Below, piece by piece: positions 1 through 10,951 of a DNA stretch of 64,000 nucleotides (its first letter is position 1; every line of letters starts with the position of its first letter). The notes beneath the pieces are model-generated. The model did no database searches. It was not told where the DNA came from and was given only the letters and a program-made list of their open reading frames with translations. The translations under genes were made by a program, and so were the position numbers. Source of the DNA: Paramoeba atlantica. Its lineage: Eukaryota; Discosea. The stretch is taken from assembly GCA_977017575.1 (NCBI GenBank), contig CDRNVI010000021.1:434001-498000 (forward strand). The letters run 5' to 3'.

Positions 1-205
1 GCAGTGAGTTTCATTCTGTGACGGACAAGTACGATTTACACTATATTCATGACATTATGAGAATGTATGCATGCACCGGCTCCATCTTATGTGAGGTACA
101 TTCTTGATATTGCTCGCCCCTCTTTTCAAAATTTATTGTGACAGACCGAAAAAACGTGTTCTATTGAAAACCAGACACTTTTACTATCTATCCTCATTTT
201 CACTC

Positions 206-634
206 ATGGCTCGCACCAAGGAATCGTCTCGTAAATCTACGGGGAAGGTACCACGCGCCGGTCTCGTCTCCAAAGGCAAGAAGACAAGCTCTTCCAAGGC
301 GAAGAAAGCGTCCAGCGGCTCCAGTGGCACCAAGAAGCCCCACCGCTTTCGCCCGGGGACCGTCGCCCTCCGTGACATCAAAAAGTACCAGAAGGGCACT
401 GAACTTCTCCTCCGCAAGCTTCCCTTCCAGCGTCTGGTCCGTGAGATTGCTCTCAGCGGCAAAGATGGTCTGCGTTTCCAAGCCAGCGCCGTCCTCGCCA
501 TGCAGGAGGCAACGGAGGCCCACATGGTCAACTTGTTCGCTGACACCTGTCTGTGCGCTATCCACGGTCGCCGGGTAACCATCATGCCGAAGGACGTCCA
601 GCTCGCCCGCCGTCTCCGCGGCGAACGCTTCTAA
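206..634 (+). CDS. H3: Histone H3, copy 1
   Basis: Core histone H3, which forms the (H3-H4)2 tetramer of the nucleosome. The 142-residue protein starts at the first ATG; in-frame sequence further upstream opens only from a TTG and is leader. The tail starts [13 protein letters not shown], keeping the Lys4 and Arg8-Lys9-Ser10 context that is lost in trypanosomatid H3. An expanded Ser/Lys/Gly linker then makes the protein about six residues longer than the usual 136. The core is canonical: [59 protein letters not shown]. The last AG before the ATG lies at 173-174 and the pyrimidine-rich stretch sits between it and the ATG. H4 follows after 334 bp. Confidence 0.98.
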   Translation: MARTKESSRKSTGKVPRAGLVSKGKKTSSSKAKKASSGSSGTKKPHRFRPGTVALRDIKKYQKGTELLLRKLPFQRLVREIALSGKDGLRFQASAVLAMQEATEAHMVNLFADTCLCAIHGRRVTIMPKDVQLARRLRGERF

Positions 635-701
635 GCGTTTGTGAAATCCATTGAGTTCGGGAAGCCTCGCATACCCACTACGACAGCAACGATCTGAGGT
701 T

Positions 702-732
702 CTTTGTGCATTTCCTTCATTTTTGCACAAAG
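702..732 (+). promoter_or_regulatory. Stem-loop downstream of H3
   Basis: A perfect 9-bp inverted repeat (CTTTGTGCA / TGCACAAAG) encloses a 13-nt loop of mostly pyrimidines. It begins 68 nt after the H3 stop and is unchanged at the same offset in every H3 copy checked, including the eleventh. It does not resemble the metazoan histone 3' stem-loop (6-bp stem, 4-nt loop). A role in mRNA 3'-end formation or stability is inference. Because all copies are near-identical, there is no covariation to test it with. Confidence 0.5.
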
Positions 733-968
733 CCTTAATATGCTTTCTATGACATTAATGTTATTTGTAGTATCGGGTATAGGATGAATGCTTCACCTCC
801 CATTCCCTCAACATAGACCACAGCGGCGTCGTGGGGCAAAACACACGCACACTGTGTGCGACGCTCCACAAACGAAATGGTTGTGTATTATGACGGATCT
901 TGGCGCTCGTACGTAGTTTCTTTTTATCGTACTTTAGATTTTTTCATCTTACTTCCTATTCATTTCAA

Positions 969-1277
969 ATGGCGAAAGGCAAGAAATCTGGTGATGCTAA
1001 GGGCGCACACGGCACGAAACGCCAAAAGAAGGCATTGAAGGACAACATCCGCGGAATCACAAAGCCCGCAATTCGCCGCCTTGCACGCCGTGGTGGTGTC
1101 AAGCGCATCAGCGGAATCATGTACGAAGAGGTCCGTGGGATCCTCAAGTCTTTCGTGGAGGGCGTTGTCCGTGACAGCGTGACGTACACTGAGCACAGCA
1201 AGCGCCAGACGGTCACTGCTCTCGACGTCGTGTACGCTCTCCGCAAGCGTGGACGCATGTTGTACGGATACGCATAA
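969..1277 (+). CDS. H4: Histone H4, copy 1
   Basis: Core histone H4, partner of H3. It has 102 residues including Met, the usual size. The MAKGKKSG start is typical of kinetoplastid H4. The histone fold is well conserved: [25 protein letters not shown], then [35 protein letters not shown] and a LYGYA end. The tail corresponding to the Lys16-His18-Arg19 region of other H4s is rearranged (HGTKRQKK). The ATG follows a pyrimidine-rich leader; the last AG upstream is at 936-937, before that tract. This copy differs from the others by one synonymous GCA codon. A reading frame extends upstream only through a TTG and is not part of the gene. Confidence 0.98.
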   Translation: MAKGKKSGDAKGAHGTKRQKKALKDNIRGITKPAIRRLARRGGVKRISGIMYEEVRGILKSFVEGVVRDSVTYTEHSKRQTVTALDVVYALRKRGRMLYGYA

Positions 1278-1334
1278 GGATGACACTGAACACATGTTGA
1301 TGCAACGGGTCTGAATCTCCACAAGGGTAATCGT

Positions 1335-1355
1335 CGGGTTCTCTCTCTGTCCCCG
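1335..1355 (+). promoter_or_regulatory. Weak stem-loop downstream of H4
   Basis: A CGGG / CCCG 4-bp stem closes a 13-nt loop made almost only of pyrimidines, 58 nt after the H4 stop. The stem is short and would not be notable alone. It is listed because position and loop size match the stronger hairpins after H3 and H2A in the same unit. Confidence 0.3.
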
Positions 1356-1597
1356 TGAATCATTTCTGTGCGCATTTTCTTTCGTATGAGTCTTGAGGTG
1401 CTTCTCTGGTATCATACTAGCGCTTGAAACATTCCGCCGTTTGGAGAAAACAATTGACCTATGAATCAACTCTTCGTAAGAAAACTATAATGCGCTCATA
1501 AGCAATACATCACGTCTTCTTTGTCCATTCACTCATTCGTAACAACTACTATTTTTTGAAAGAACTCTTATTACTTTTCTCTCTTATTCCTATCACT

Positions 1598-1996
1598 ATG
1601 GCTACCCCGAAGAGCAGCAAGAAGGCGAAGAGCACCAAGAGCAGCCAGAAGAGCCGTGGCGCGAAGACGGGTCTGATCTTTCCCGTGGGCCGCATCGGCT
1701 CCATGCTCCGCCGTGGACGCTACACCAAGCGTGTGGCCTCCGCCGCCCCGGTGTACCTCGCCGCTGTGTTGGAGTACCTCACTGCCGAGCTTCTCGAGCT
1801 CTCCGGTAAGGTTGCGGGCCAGCACCACAAGAAGCGTATTACCCCTCGTGCCGTCACACTCGCCGTCCGTCACGACGAGGAGCTTTCTCAGCTGCTAAGC
1901 AACGTCACCTTCACTCAGGGCGGCGTACTTCCCAACCTTCACGACATGCTCAAGAAGAAGAAGGCATCCCGCAAGGCGAGCAGCCAACAGGTGTAA
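1598..1996 (+). CDS. H2A: Histone H2A, copy 1 (Thr13)
   Basis: Core histone H2A, 132 residues, dimer partner of H2B. The fold shows [53 protein letters not shown] and the docking domain [12 protein letters not shown]. The acidic patch that binds chromatin factors is intact (Glu59, Glu64, Glu67, Asp93, Glu94, Glu95). There is no C-terminal SQ[E/D]-phi motif, so this is not an H2A.X type. The start is the first ATG after a CT-rich leader; the reading frame continues upstream only from a TTG. The H4 and H2B neighbours are about 0.3 kb away. Residue 13 is Thr here and Ile in about half of the other copies. Confidence 0.98.
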   Translation: MATPKSSKKAKSTKSSQKSRGAKTGLIFPVGRIGSMLRRGRYTKRVASAAPVYLAAVLEYLTAELLELSGKVAGQHHKKRITPRAVTLAVRHDEELSQLLSNVTFTQGGVLPNLHDMLKKKKASRKASSQQV

Positions 1997-2071
1997 GGTG
2001 CAATGAGTGCGTTATAATACGTTGTCCCGCGTCACGTCACACAATCGGTACCCTTGTGAGATCCTTCTAGC

Positions 2072-2098
2072 ATGGTGCTTCCCTTTCTTATGCACCAT
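2072..2098 (+). promoter_or_regulatory. Stem-loop downstream of H2A
   Basis: A perfect 7-bp stem (ATGGTGC / GCACCAT) closes a 13-nt pyrimidine-rich loop, 76 nt after the H2A stop. It shares the inner GTGC...GCAC pairing and loop length with the H3 hairpin and is kept in all copies checked. Function is unknown. Confidence 0.45.
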
Positions 2099-2323
2099 CC
2101 TAGGCATGTATTGACATGTACCTTGGCTCAGTAGAGCTACATTTTGTGAAGTTTCGGCGGATGCAATCAACGACATTGCGCACATCATACTAGGATACTG
2201 GTGGAGTATCGCGTGGGTGATACTTACCACGGTTCTCAATACATGTAAAACTTAAACCGTTCATTACGTAACCTCAATTCTTCGCCCTTATCCTTCTTTT
2301 TCTCCTACTCTACTTTATAACAC

Positions 2324-2650
2324 ATGGCGAAAGCAGCTAAAGTCGCAAAGAAGAGCTCTGGTCACCGCAAGTCCAAGAAGACCTTCAACACCTACATCTA
2401 CCGCACCCTGAAGCAGATCCACAAAAACGTGGGATTCAGCAGCAAAGGGATCAAAGTTGTGAACTCTTTCGTGCAAGACATCTTTGAGCGCCTTGCCGTC
2501 GAGGCAGCCTCCCTCACGCGCTTCAACAAGACCAAAACGTTGACTTCCCGCGAAGTACAAACCGCAGTGCGCCTGACTCTTCCCGCGGAGCTCGCAAAGC
2601 ACGCAATGGCTGAGGGAACGAAGGCTGTCGCCAAGTTGGCCTCCCACTAA
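2324..2650 (+). CDS. H2B: Histone H2B, copy 1
   Basis: Core histone H2B, 108 residues, shorter than the 120-130 residues of animals and plants but close to trypanosome H2B. The short basic tail is followed by [39 protein letters not shown] and the C-terminal helix [19 protein letters not shown]. Ala-Met-Ala-Glu in that helix is a kinetoplastid-like feature. The Lys of EGTKAV corresponds to the ubiquitinated Lys120/123 of other eukaryotes. The ATG is preceded by a strong CT tract, and no AG dinucleotide occurs from 2207 to the ATG. The last gene of the unit, it lies about 0.33 kb before the next H3. Confidence 0.98.
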   Translation: MAKAAKVAKKSSGHRKSKKTFNTYIYRTLKQIHKNVGFSSKGIKVVNSFVQDIFERLAVEAASLTRFNKTKTLTSREVQTAVRLTLPAELAKHAMAEGTKAVAKLASH

Positions 2651-2975
2651 ATGCTGTGTGGTTCGACCAGGTAGCATGCAGAGGTGCAGCATCCGATCGT
2701 CATGAACTTTGTTGTAAAAAATGTTATTCAAACGTACAAAGCCGTCGTGTTCACTATTAAGGTATACTTAGCAGTGAGTTTCATTCTGTGACGGACAAGT
2801 ACGATTTACACTATATTCATGACATTATGAGAATGTATGCATGCACCGGCTCCATCTTATGTGAGGTACATTCTTGATATTTCTCGCCCCTCTTTTCAAA
2901 ATTTATTGTGACAAACCGAAAAAACGTGTTCTATTGAAAACCAGACATTTTTACTATCTATCCTCATTTTCACTC

Positions 2976-3404
2976 ATGGCTCGCACCAAGGAATCGTCTC
3001 GTAAATCTACGGGGAAGGTACCACGCGCCGGTCTCGTCTCCAAAGGCAAGAAGACAAGCTCTTCCAAGGCGAAGAAAGCGTCCAGCGGCTCCAGTGGCAC
3101 CAAGAAACCCCACCGCTTTCGCCCGGGGACCGTCGCCCTCCGTGACATCAAAAAGTACCAGAAGGGCACTGAACTTCTCCTCCGCAAGCTTCCCTTCCAG
3201 CGTCTGGTCCGTGAGATTGCTCTCAGCGGCAAAGATGGTCTGCGTTTCCAAGCCAGCGCCGTCCTCGCCATGCAGGAGGCAACGGAGGCCCACATGGTCA
3301 ACTTGTTCGCTGACACCTGTCTGTGCGCTATCCACGGTCGCCGGGTAACCATCATGCCGAAGGACGTCCAGCTCGCCCGCCGTCTCCGCGGCGAACGCTT
3401 CTAA
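2976..3404 (+). CDS. H3: Histone H3, copy 2
   Basis: Protein identical to copy 1. One synonymous AAA replaces AAG in the TKKPHR codons, a marker shared with copies 6-10. Confidence 0.98.
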   Translation: MARTKESSRKSTGKVPRAGLVSKGKKTSSSKAKKASSGSSGTKKPHRFRPGTVALRDIKKYQKGTELLLRKLPFQRLVREIALSGKDGLRFQASAVLAMQEATEAHMVNLFADTCLCAIHGRRVTIMPKDVQLARRLRGERF

Positions 3405-3738
3405 GCGTTTGTGAAATCCATTGAGTTCGGGAAGCCTCGCATACCCACTACGACAGCAACGATCTGAGGTTCTTTGTGCATTTCCTTCATTTTTGCACAA
3501 AGCCTTAATATGCTTTCTATGACATTAATGTTATTTGTAGTATCGGGTATAAGATGAATGCTTCACCTCCCATTCCCTCAACATAGACCACAGCGGCGTC
3601 GTGGGGCAAAACACACGCACACTGTGTGCGACGCTCCACAAACGAAATGGTTGTGTATTATGACGGATCTTGGCGCTCGTACGTAGTTTCTTTTTATCGT
3701 ACTTTAGATTTTTTCATCTTACTTCCTATTCATTTCAA

Positions 3739-4047
3739 ATGGCGAAAGGCAAGAAATCTGGTGATGCTAAGGGCGCACACGGCACGAAACGCCAAAAGAA
3801 GGCATTGAAGGACAACATCCGCGGAATCACAAAGCCCGCAATTCGCCGCCTTGCGCGCCGTGGTGGTGTCAAGCGCATCAGCGGAATCATGTACGAAGAG
3901 GTCCGTGGGATCCTCAAGTCTTTCGTGGAGGGCGTTGTCCGTGACAGCGTGACGTACACTGAGCACAGCAAGCGCCAGACGGTCACTGCTCTCGACGTCG
4001 TGTACGCTCTCCGCAAGCGTGGACGCATGTTGTACGGATACGCATAA
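3739..4047 (+). CDS. H4: Histone H4, copy 2
   Basis: Protein identical to copy 1. It has the GCG codon used by all later copies where copy 1 has GCA. Confidence 0.98.
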   Translation: MAKGKKSGDAKGAHGTKRQKKALKDNIRGITKPAIRRLARRGGVKRISGIMYEEVRGILKSFVEGVVRDSVTYTEHSKRQTVTALDVVYALRKRGRMLYGYA

Positions 4048-4367
4048 GGATGACACTGAACACATGTTGATGCAACGGGTCTGAATCTCCACAAGGGTAA
4101 TCGTCGGGTTCTCTCTCTGTCCCCGTGAATCATTTCTGTGCGCAATTTCTTTCGTATGAGTCTTGAGTTGCTTCTCTGGTATCATACTAGCGCTTAAAAC
4201 ATTCCGCCGTTTGGAGAAAACAATTGACCTATGAATCAACTCTTCGTAAGAAAACTATAATGCGCTCATAAGCAATACATCACGTCTTATTTGTCCATTC
4301 ACTCATTCGTAACAACTACTATTTTTTGAAAGAACTCTTATTACTTTTCTCTCTTATTCCTATCACT

Positions 4368-4766
4368 ATGGCTACCCCGAAGAGCAGCAAGAAGGCGAAG
4401 AGCATCAAGAGCAGCCAGAAGAGCCGTGGCGCGAAGACGGGTCTGATCTTTCCCGTGGGCCGCATCGGCTCCATGCTCCGCCGTGGACGCTACACCAAGC
4501 GTGTGGCCTCCGCCGCCCCGGTGTACCTCGCCGCTGTGTTGGAGTACCTCACTGCCGAGCTTCTCGAGCTCTCCGGTAAGGTTGCGGGCCAGCACCACAA
4601 GAAGCGTATTACCCCTCGTGCCGTCACACTCGCCGTCCGTCACGACGAGGAGCTTTCTCAGCTGCTAAGCAACGTCACCTTCACTCAGGGCGGCGTACTT
4701 CCCAACCTTCACGACATGCTCAAGAAGAAGAAGGCATCCCGCAAGGCGAGCAGCCAACAGGTGTAA
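4368..4766 (+). CDS. H2A: Histone H2A, copy 2 (Ile13)
   Basis: Identical to copy 1 except Thr13 to Ile in the disordered N-terminal tail. Confidence 0.98.
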   Translation: MATPKSSKKAKSIKSSQKSRGAKTGLIFPVGRIGSMLRRGRYTKRVASAAPVYLAAVLEYLTAELLELSGKVAGQHHKKRITPRAVTLAVRHDEELSQLLSNVTFTQGGVLPNLHDMLKKKKASRKASSQQV

Positions 4767-5093
4767 GGTGCAATGAGTGCGTTATAATACGTTGTCCCGC
4801 GTCACGTCACACAATCGGTACCCTTGTGAGATCCTTCTAGCATGGTGCTTCCCTTTCTTATGCACCATCCTAGGCATGTATTGACATGTACCTTGGCTCA
4901 GTAGAGCTACATTTTGTGAAGTTTCGGCGGATGCAATCAACGACATTGCGCACATCATACTAGGATACTGGTGGAGTATCGCGTGGGTGATACTTACCAC
5001 GGTTCTCAATACATGTAAAACTTAAACCGTTTATTACGTAATCTCAATTCTTCGCCCTTATCCTTCTTTTTCTCCTACTCTACTTTATAACAC

Positions 5094-5420
5094 ATGGCGA
5101 AAGCAGCTAAAGTCGCAAAGAAGAGCTCTGGTCACCGCAAGTCCAAGAAGACCTTCAACACCTACATCTACTGCACCCTGAAGCAGATCCACAAAAACGT
5201 GGGATTCAGCAGCAAAGGGATCAAAGTTGTGAACTCTTTCGTGCAAGACATCTTTGAGCGCCTTGCCGTCGAGGCAGCCTCCCTCACGCGCTTCAACAAG
5301 ACCAAAACGTTGACTTCCCGCGAAGTACAAACCGCAGTGCGCCTGACTCTTCCCGCGGAGCTCGCAAAGCACGCAATGGCTGAGGGCACGAAGGCTGTCG
5401 CCAAGTTGGCCTCCCACTAA
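5094..5420 (+). CDS. H2B: Histone H2B, copy 2 (Arg27Cys)
   Basis: Differs from the other nine H2B copies by Arg27 to Cys (CGC to TGC) in the TYIYRTLKQ segment at the start of the histone fold. The change is unique to this unit. It may be a rare allele or a base-call error. Confidence 0.97.
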   Translation: MAKAAKVAKKSSGHRKSKKTFNTYIYCTLKQIHKNVGFSSKGIKVVNSFVQDIFERLAVEAASLTRFNKTKTLTSREVQTAVRLTLPAELAKHAMAEGTKAVAKLASH

Positions 5421-5742
5421 ATGCTGTGTGGTTCGACCAGGTAGCATGCAGAGGTGCAGCATCCGATCGTCATGACTTTGTTGTAAAAAATGTTATTCAA
5501 CGTACAAAGCCGTCGTGTTCACTATTAAGGTATACTTAGCAGTGAGTTTCATTCTGTGACGGACAAGTACGATTTACACTGTATTCATGACACTATGAGA
5601 ATGCATGCATGCACCGGCTCCATCTTATGTGAGGTACATTCTTGATATTGCTCGCCCCTCTTTTCAAAATTATTGTGACAAACCGAAAAAACGTGTTCTA
5701 TTGAAAACCAGACATTTTTACTATCTATCCTCATTTTCACTC

Positions 5743-6171
5743 ATGGCTCGCACCAAGGAATCGTCTCGTAAATCTACGGGGAAGGTACCACGCGCTGGTC
5801 TCGTCTCCAAAGGCAAGAAGACAAGCTCTTCCAAGGCGAAGAAAGCGTCCAGCGGCTCCAGTGGCACCAAGAAGCCCCACCGCTTTCGCCCGGGGACCGT
5901 CGCCCTCCGTGACATCAAAAAGTACCAGAAGGGCACTGAACTTCTCCTCCGCAAGCTTCCCTTCCAGCGTCTGGTCCGTGAGATTGCTCTCAGCGGCAAA
6001 GATGGTCTGCGTTTCCAAGCCAGCGCCGTCCTCGCCATGCAGGAGGCAACGGAGGCCCACATGGTCAACTTGTTCGCGGACACCTGTCTGTGCGCTATCC
6101 ACGGTCGCCGGGTAACCATCATGCCGAAGGACGTCCAGCTCGCCCGCCGTCTCCGCGGCGAACGCTTCTAA
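5743..6171 (+). CDS. H3: Histone H3, copy 3
   Basis: Protein identical to copy 1. Synonymous GCT at Ala18 and GCG before Asp of the FADT motif start a pattern that runs through copy 10. The flanking spacers carry several one-base deletions (see findings), but the coding sequence is intact. Confidence 0.98.
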   Translation: MARTKESSRKSTGKVPRAGLVSKGKKTSSSKAKKASSGSSGTKKPHRFRPGTVALRDIKKYQKGTELLLRKLPFQRLVREIALSGKDGLRFQASAVLAMQEATEAHMVNLFADTCLCAIHGRRVTIMPKDVQLARRLRGERF

Positions 6172-6500
6172 GCGTTTGTGAAATCCATGAGTTCGGGAAG
6201 CTCGCATACCCACTACGACAGCAACGATCTGAGGTTCTTTGTGCATTTCCTTCATTTTTGCACAAAGCCTAATATGCTTTCTATGACATTAATGTTATTT
6301 GTAGTATCGGGTATAGGATGAATGCTTCACCTCCCATTCCTCAACATAGACCACAGCGGCGTCGTGGGGCAAAACACACGCACACTGTGTGCGACGCTCC
6401 ACAAACGAAATGGTTGTGTATTATGACGGATCTTGGCGCTCGTACGTAGTTTCTTTTATCGTACTTTAGATTTTTTCATCTTACTTCCTATTCATTTCAA

Positions 6501-6809
6501 ATGGCGAAAGGCAAGAAATCTGGTGATGCTAAGGGCGCACACGGCACGAAACGCCAAAAGAAGGCATTGAAGGACAACATCCGCGGAATCACAAAGCCCG
6601 CAATTCGCCGCCTTGCGCGCCGTGGTGGTGTCAAGCGCATCAGCGGAATCATGTACGAAGAGGTCCGTGGGATCCTCAAGTCTTTCGTGGAGGGCGTTGT
6701 CCGTGACAGCGTGACGTACACTGAGCACAGCAAGCGCCAGACGGTCACTGCTCTCGACGTCGTGTACGCTCTCCGCAAGCGTGGACGCATGTTGTACGGA
6801 TACGCATAA
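6501..6809 (+). CDS. H4: Histone H4, copy 3
   Basis: Protein identical to copy 1. One T is missing from the leader T-run compared with the other units, so the upstream open frame seen elsewhere is broken here. That supports the ATG at this position as the true start. Confidence 0.98.
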   Translation: MAKGKKSGDAKGAHGTKRQKKALKDNIRGITKPAIRRLARRGGVKRISGIMYEEVRGILKSFVEGVVRDSVTYTEHSKRQTVTALDVVYALRKRGRMLYGYA

Positions 6810-7128
6810 GGATGACACTGAACACATGTTGATGCAACGGGTCTGATCTCCACAAGGGTAATCGTCGGGTTCTCTCTCTGTCCCCGTGAATCATTTCTGT
6901 GCGCATTTTCTTTCGTATGAGTCTTGAGTTGCTTCTCTGGTATCATACTAGCGCTTGAAACATTCCGCCGTTTGGAGAAAACAATTGACCTATGAATCAA
7001 CTCTTCGTAAGAAAACTATAATGCGCTCATAAGCAATACATCACGTCTTATTTGTCCATTCACTCATTCGTAACAACTACTATTTTTTGAAAGAACTCTT
7101 ATTACTTTTCTCTCTTATTCCTATCACT

Positions 7129-7527
7129 ATGGCTACCCCGAAGAGCAGCAAGAAGGCGAAGAGCATCAAGAGCAGCCAGAAGAGCCGTGGCGCGAAGACG
7201 GGTCTGATCTTTCCCGTGGGCCGCATCGGCTCCATGCTCCGCCGTGGACGCTACACCAAGCGTGTGGCCTCCGCCGCCCCGGTGTACCTCGCCGCTGTGT
7301 TGGAGTACCTCACTGCCGAGCTTCTCGAGCTCTCCGGTAAGGTTGCGGGCCAGCACCACAAGAAGCGTATTACCCCTCGTGCCGTCACACTCGCCGTCCG
7401 TCACGACGAGGAGCTTTCTCAGCTGCTAAGCAACGTCACCTTCACTCAGGGCGGCGTACTTCCCAACCTTCACGACATGCTCAAGAAGAAGAAGGCATCC
7501 CGCAAGGCGAGCAGCCAACAGGTGTAA
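7129..7527 (+). CDS. H2A: Histone H2A, copy 3 (Ile13)
   Basis: Same protein as copy 2, with Ile13. No other change. Confidence 0.98.
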   Translation: MATPKSSKKAKSIKSSQKSRGAKTGLIFPVGRIGSMLRRGRYTKRVASAAPVYLAAVLEYLTAELLELSGKVAGQHHKKRITPRAVTLAVRHDEELSQLLSNVTFTQGGVLPNLHDMLKKKKASRKASSQQV

Positions 7528-7854
7528 GGTGCAATGAGTGCGTTATAATACGTTGTCCCGCGTCACGTCACACAATCGGTACCCTTGTGAGATCCTTCTA
7601 GCATGGTGCTTCCCTTTCTTATGCACCATCCTAGGCATGTATTGACATGTACCTTGGCTCAGTAGAGCTACATTTTGTGAAGTTTCGGCGGATGCAATCA
7701 ACGACATTGCGCACATCATACTAGGATACTGGTGGAGTATCGCGTGGGTGATACTTACCACGGTTCTCAATACACGTAAAACTTAAACCGTTCATTACGT
7801 AATCTCAATTCTTCGCCCTTATCCTTCTTTTTCTCCTACTCTACTTTATAACAC

Positions 7855-8181
7855 ATGGCGAAAGCAGCTAAAGTCGCAAAGAAGAGCTCTGGTCACCGCA
7901 AGTCCAAGAAGACCTTCAACACCTACATCTACCGCACCCTGAAGCAGATCCACAAAAACGTGGGATTCAGCAGCAAGGGGATCAAAGTTGTGAACTCTTT
8001 CGTGCAAGACATCTTTGAGCGCCTTGCCGTCGAGGCAGCCTCCCTCACGCGCTTCAACAAGACCAAAACGTTGACTTCCCGCGAAGTACAAACCGCAGTG
8101 CGCCTGACTCTTCCCGCGGAGCTCGCAAAGCACGCAATGGCTGAGGGCACGAAGGCTGTCGCCAAGTTGGCCTCCCACTAA
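7855..8181 (+). CDS. H2B: Histone H2B, copy 3
   Basis: Protein identical to copy 1. One synonymous AAG codon in SSKGIK is unique to this copy. Confidence 0.98.
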   Translation: MAKAAKVAKKSSGHRKSKKTFNTYIYRTLKQIHKNVGFSSKGIKVVNSFVQDIFERLAVEAASLTRFNKTKTLTSREVQTAVRLTLPAELAKHAMAEGTKAVAKLASH

Positions 8182-8506
8182 ATGCTGTGTGGTTCGACCA
8201 GGTAGCATGCAGAGGTGCAGCATCCGATCGTCATGAACTTTGTTGTAAAAAATGTTATTCAAACGTACAAAGCCGTCGTGTTCACTATTAAGGTATACTT
8301 AGCAGTGAGTTTCATTCTGTGACGGACAAGTACGATTTACACTGTATTCATGACACTATGAGAATGCATGCATGCACCGGCTCCATCTTATGTGAGGTAC
8401 ATTCTTGATATTTCTCGCCCCTCTTTTCAAAATTTATTGTGACAAACCGAAAAAACGTGTTCTATTGAAAACCAGACATTTTTACTATCTATCCTCATTT
8501 TCACTC

Positions 8507-8935
8507 ATGGCTCGCACCAAGGAATCGTCTCGTAAATCTACGGGGAAGGTACCACGCGCTGGTCTCGTCTCCAAAGGCAAGAAGACAAGCTCTTCCAAGG
8601 CGAAGAAAGCGTCCAGCGGCTCCAGTGGCACCAAGAAGCCCCACCGCTTTCGCCCGGGGACCGTCGCCCTCCGTGACATCAAAAAGTACCAGAAGGGCAC
8701 TGAACTTCTCCTCCGCAAGCTTCCCTTCCAGCGTCTGGTCCGTGAGATTGCTCTCAGCGGCAAAGATGGTCTGCGTTTCCAAGCCAGCGCCGTCCTCGCC
8801 ATGCAGGAGGCAACGGAGGCCCACATGGTCAACTTGTTCGCGGACACCTGTCTGTGCGCTATCCACGGTCGCCGGGTAACCATCATGCCGAAGGACGTCC
8901 AGCTCGCCCGCCGTCTCCGCGGCGAACGCTTCTAA
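8507..8935 (+). CDS. H3: Histone H3, copy 4
   Basis: Protein identical to copy 1. Coding sequence matches copy 3. Confidence 0.98.
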   Translation: MARTKESSRKSTGKVPRAGLVSKGKKTSSSKAKKASSGSSGTKKPHRFRPGTVALRDIKKYQKGTELLLRKLPFQRLVREIALSGKDGLRFQASAVLAMQEATEAHMVNLFADTCLCAIHGRRVTIMPKDVQLARRLRGERF

Positions 8936-9269
8936 GCGTTTGTGAAATCCATTGAGTTCGGGAAGCCTCGCATACCCACTACGACAGCAACGATCTGAGG
9001 TTCTTTGTGCATTTCCTTCATTTTTGCACAAAGCCTTAATATGCTTTCTATGACATTAATGTTATTTGTAGTATCGGGTATAGGATGAATGCTTCACCTC
9101 CCATTCCCTCAACATAGACCACAGCGGCGTCGTGGGGCAAAACACACGCACACTGTGTGCGACGCTCCACAAACGAAATGGTTGTGTATTATGACGGATC
9201 TTGGCGCTCGTACGTAGTTTCTTTTTATCGTACTTTAGATTTTTTCATCTTACTTCCTATTCATTTCAA

Positions 9270-9578
9270 ATGGCGAAAGGCAAGAAATCTGGTGATGCTA
9301 AGGGCGCACACGGCACGAAACGCCAAAAGAAGGCATTGAAGGACAACATCCGCGGAATCACAAAGCCCGCAATTCGCCGCCTTGCGCGCCGTGGTGGTGT
9401 CAAGCGCATCAGCGGAATCATGTACGAAGAGGTCCGTGGGATCCTCAAGTCTTTCGTGGAGGGCGTTGTCCGTGACAGCGTGACGTACACTGAGCACAGC
9501 AAGCGCCAGACGGTCACTGCTCTCGACGTCGTGTACGCTCTCCGCAAGCGTGGACGCATGTTGTACGGATACGCATAA
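9270..9578 (+). CDS. H4: Histone H4, copy 4
   Basis: Protein identical to copy 1; standard unit with a full-length leader T-run. Confidence 0.98.
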   Translation: MAKGKKSGDAKGAHGTKRQKKALKDNIRGITKPAIRRLARRGGVKRISGIMYEEVRGILKSFVEGVVRDSVTYTEHSKRQTVTALDVVYALRKRGRMLYGYA

Positions 9579-9898
9579 GGATGACACTGAACACATGTTG
9601 ATGCAACGGGTCTGAATCTCCACAAGGGTAATCGTCGGGTTCTCTCTCTGTCCCCGTGAATCATTTCTGTGCGCATTTTCTTTCGTATGAGTCTTGAGTT
9701 GCTTCTCTGGTATCATACTAGCGCTTGAAACATTCCGCCGTTTGGAGAAAACAATTGACCTATGAATCAACTCTTCGTAAGAAAACTATAATGCGCTCAT
9801 AAGCAATACATCACGTCTTATTTGTCCATTCACTCATTCGTAACAACTACTATTTTTTGAAAGAACTCTTATTACTTTTCTCTCTTATTCCTATCACT

Positions 9899-10297
9899 AT
9901 GGCTACCCCGAAGAGCAGCAAGAAGGCGAAGAGCATCAAGAGCAGCCAGAAGAGCCGTGGCGCGAAGACGGGTCTGATCTTTCCCGTGGGCCGCATCGGC
10001 TCCATGCTCCGCCGTGGACGCTACACCAAGCGTGTGGCCTCCGCCGCCCCGGTGTACCTCGCCGCTGTGTTGGAGTACCTCACTGCCGAGCTTCTCGAGC
10101 TCTCCGGTAAGGTTGCGGGCCAGCACCACAAGAAGCGTATTACCCCTCGTGCCGTCACACTCGCCGTCCGTCACGACGAGGAGCTTTCTCAGCTGCTAAG
10201 CAACGTCACCTTCACTCAGGGCGGCGTACTTCCCAACCTTCACGACATGCTCAAGAAGAAGAAGGCATCCCGCAAGGCGAGCAGCCAACAGGTGTAA
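9899..10297 (+). CDS. H2A: Histone H2A, copy 4 (Ile13)
   Basis: Same protein as copies 2 and 3, with Ile13. Confidence 0.98.
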   Translation: MATPKSSKKAKSIKSSQKSRGAKTGLIFPVGRIGSMLRRGRYTKRVASAAPVYLAAVLEYLTAELLELSGKVAGQHHKKRITPRAVTLAVRHDEELSQLLSNVTFTQGGVLPNLHDMLKKKKASRKASSQQV

Positions 10298-10624
10298 GGT
10301 GCAATGAGTGCGTTATAATACGTTGTCCCGCGTCACGTCACACAATCGGTACCCTTGTGAGATCCTTCTAGCATGGTGCTTCCCTTTCTTATGCACCATC
10401 CTAGGCATGTATTGACATGTACCTTGGCTCAGTAGAGCTACATTTTGTGAAGTTTCGGCGGATGCAATCAACGACATTGCGCACATCATACTAGGATACT
10501 GGTGGAGTATCGCGTGGGTGATACTTACCACGGTTCTCAATACACGTAAAACTTAAACCGTTCATTACGTAATCTCAATTCTTCGCCCTTATCCTTCTTT
10601 TTCTCCTACTCTACTTTATAACAC

Positions 10625-10951
10625 ATGGCGAAAGCAGCTAAAGTCGCAAAGAAGAGCTCTGGTCACCGCAAGTCCAAGAAGACCTTCAACACCTACATCT
10701 ACCGCACCCTGAAGCAGATCCACAAAAACGTGGGATTCAGCAGCAAAGGGATCAAAGTTGTGAACTCTTTCGTGCAAGACATCTTTGAGCGCCTTGCCGT
10801 CGAGGCAGCCTCCCTCACGCGCTTCAACAAGACCAAAACGTTGACTTCCCGCGAAGTACAAACCGCAGTGCGCCTGACTCTTCCCGCGGAGCTCGCAAAG
10901 CACGCAATGGCTGAGGGCACGAAGGCTGTCGCCAAGTTGGCCTCCCACTAA
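10625..10951 (+). CDS. H2B: Histone H2B, copy 4
   Basis: Protein identical to copy 1, with the GGC codon in AEGTK. Confidence 0.98.
   Translation: MAKAAKVAKKSSGHRKSKKTFNTYIYRTLKQIHKNVGFSSKGIKVVNSFVQDIFERLAVEAASLTRFNKTKTLTSREVQTAVRLTLPAELAKHAMAEGTKAVAKLASH

Noticed and set aside
104-205. N-terminal extensions of histones, GlnRS, MSH3, MAP kinase, cryptochrome and others
   Set aside because: These open only from TTG or GTG. The first ATG matches the family start in each case.
200-730. Minus-strand frame of 176 codons across H3 in every unit
   Set aside because: Shadow of the H3 codons; the product has no recognisable family.
960-1469. Minus-strand frame of 169 codons across H4, repeated in every unit
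   Set aside because: It is open only because H4 and its spacer are conserved. No motif, and it covers a confirmed histone gene.
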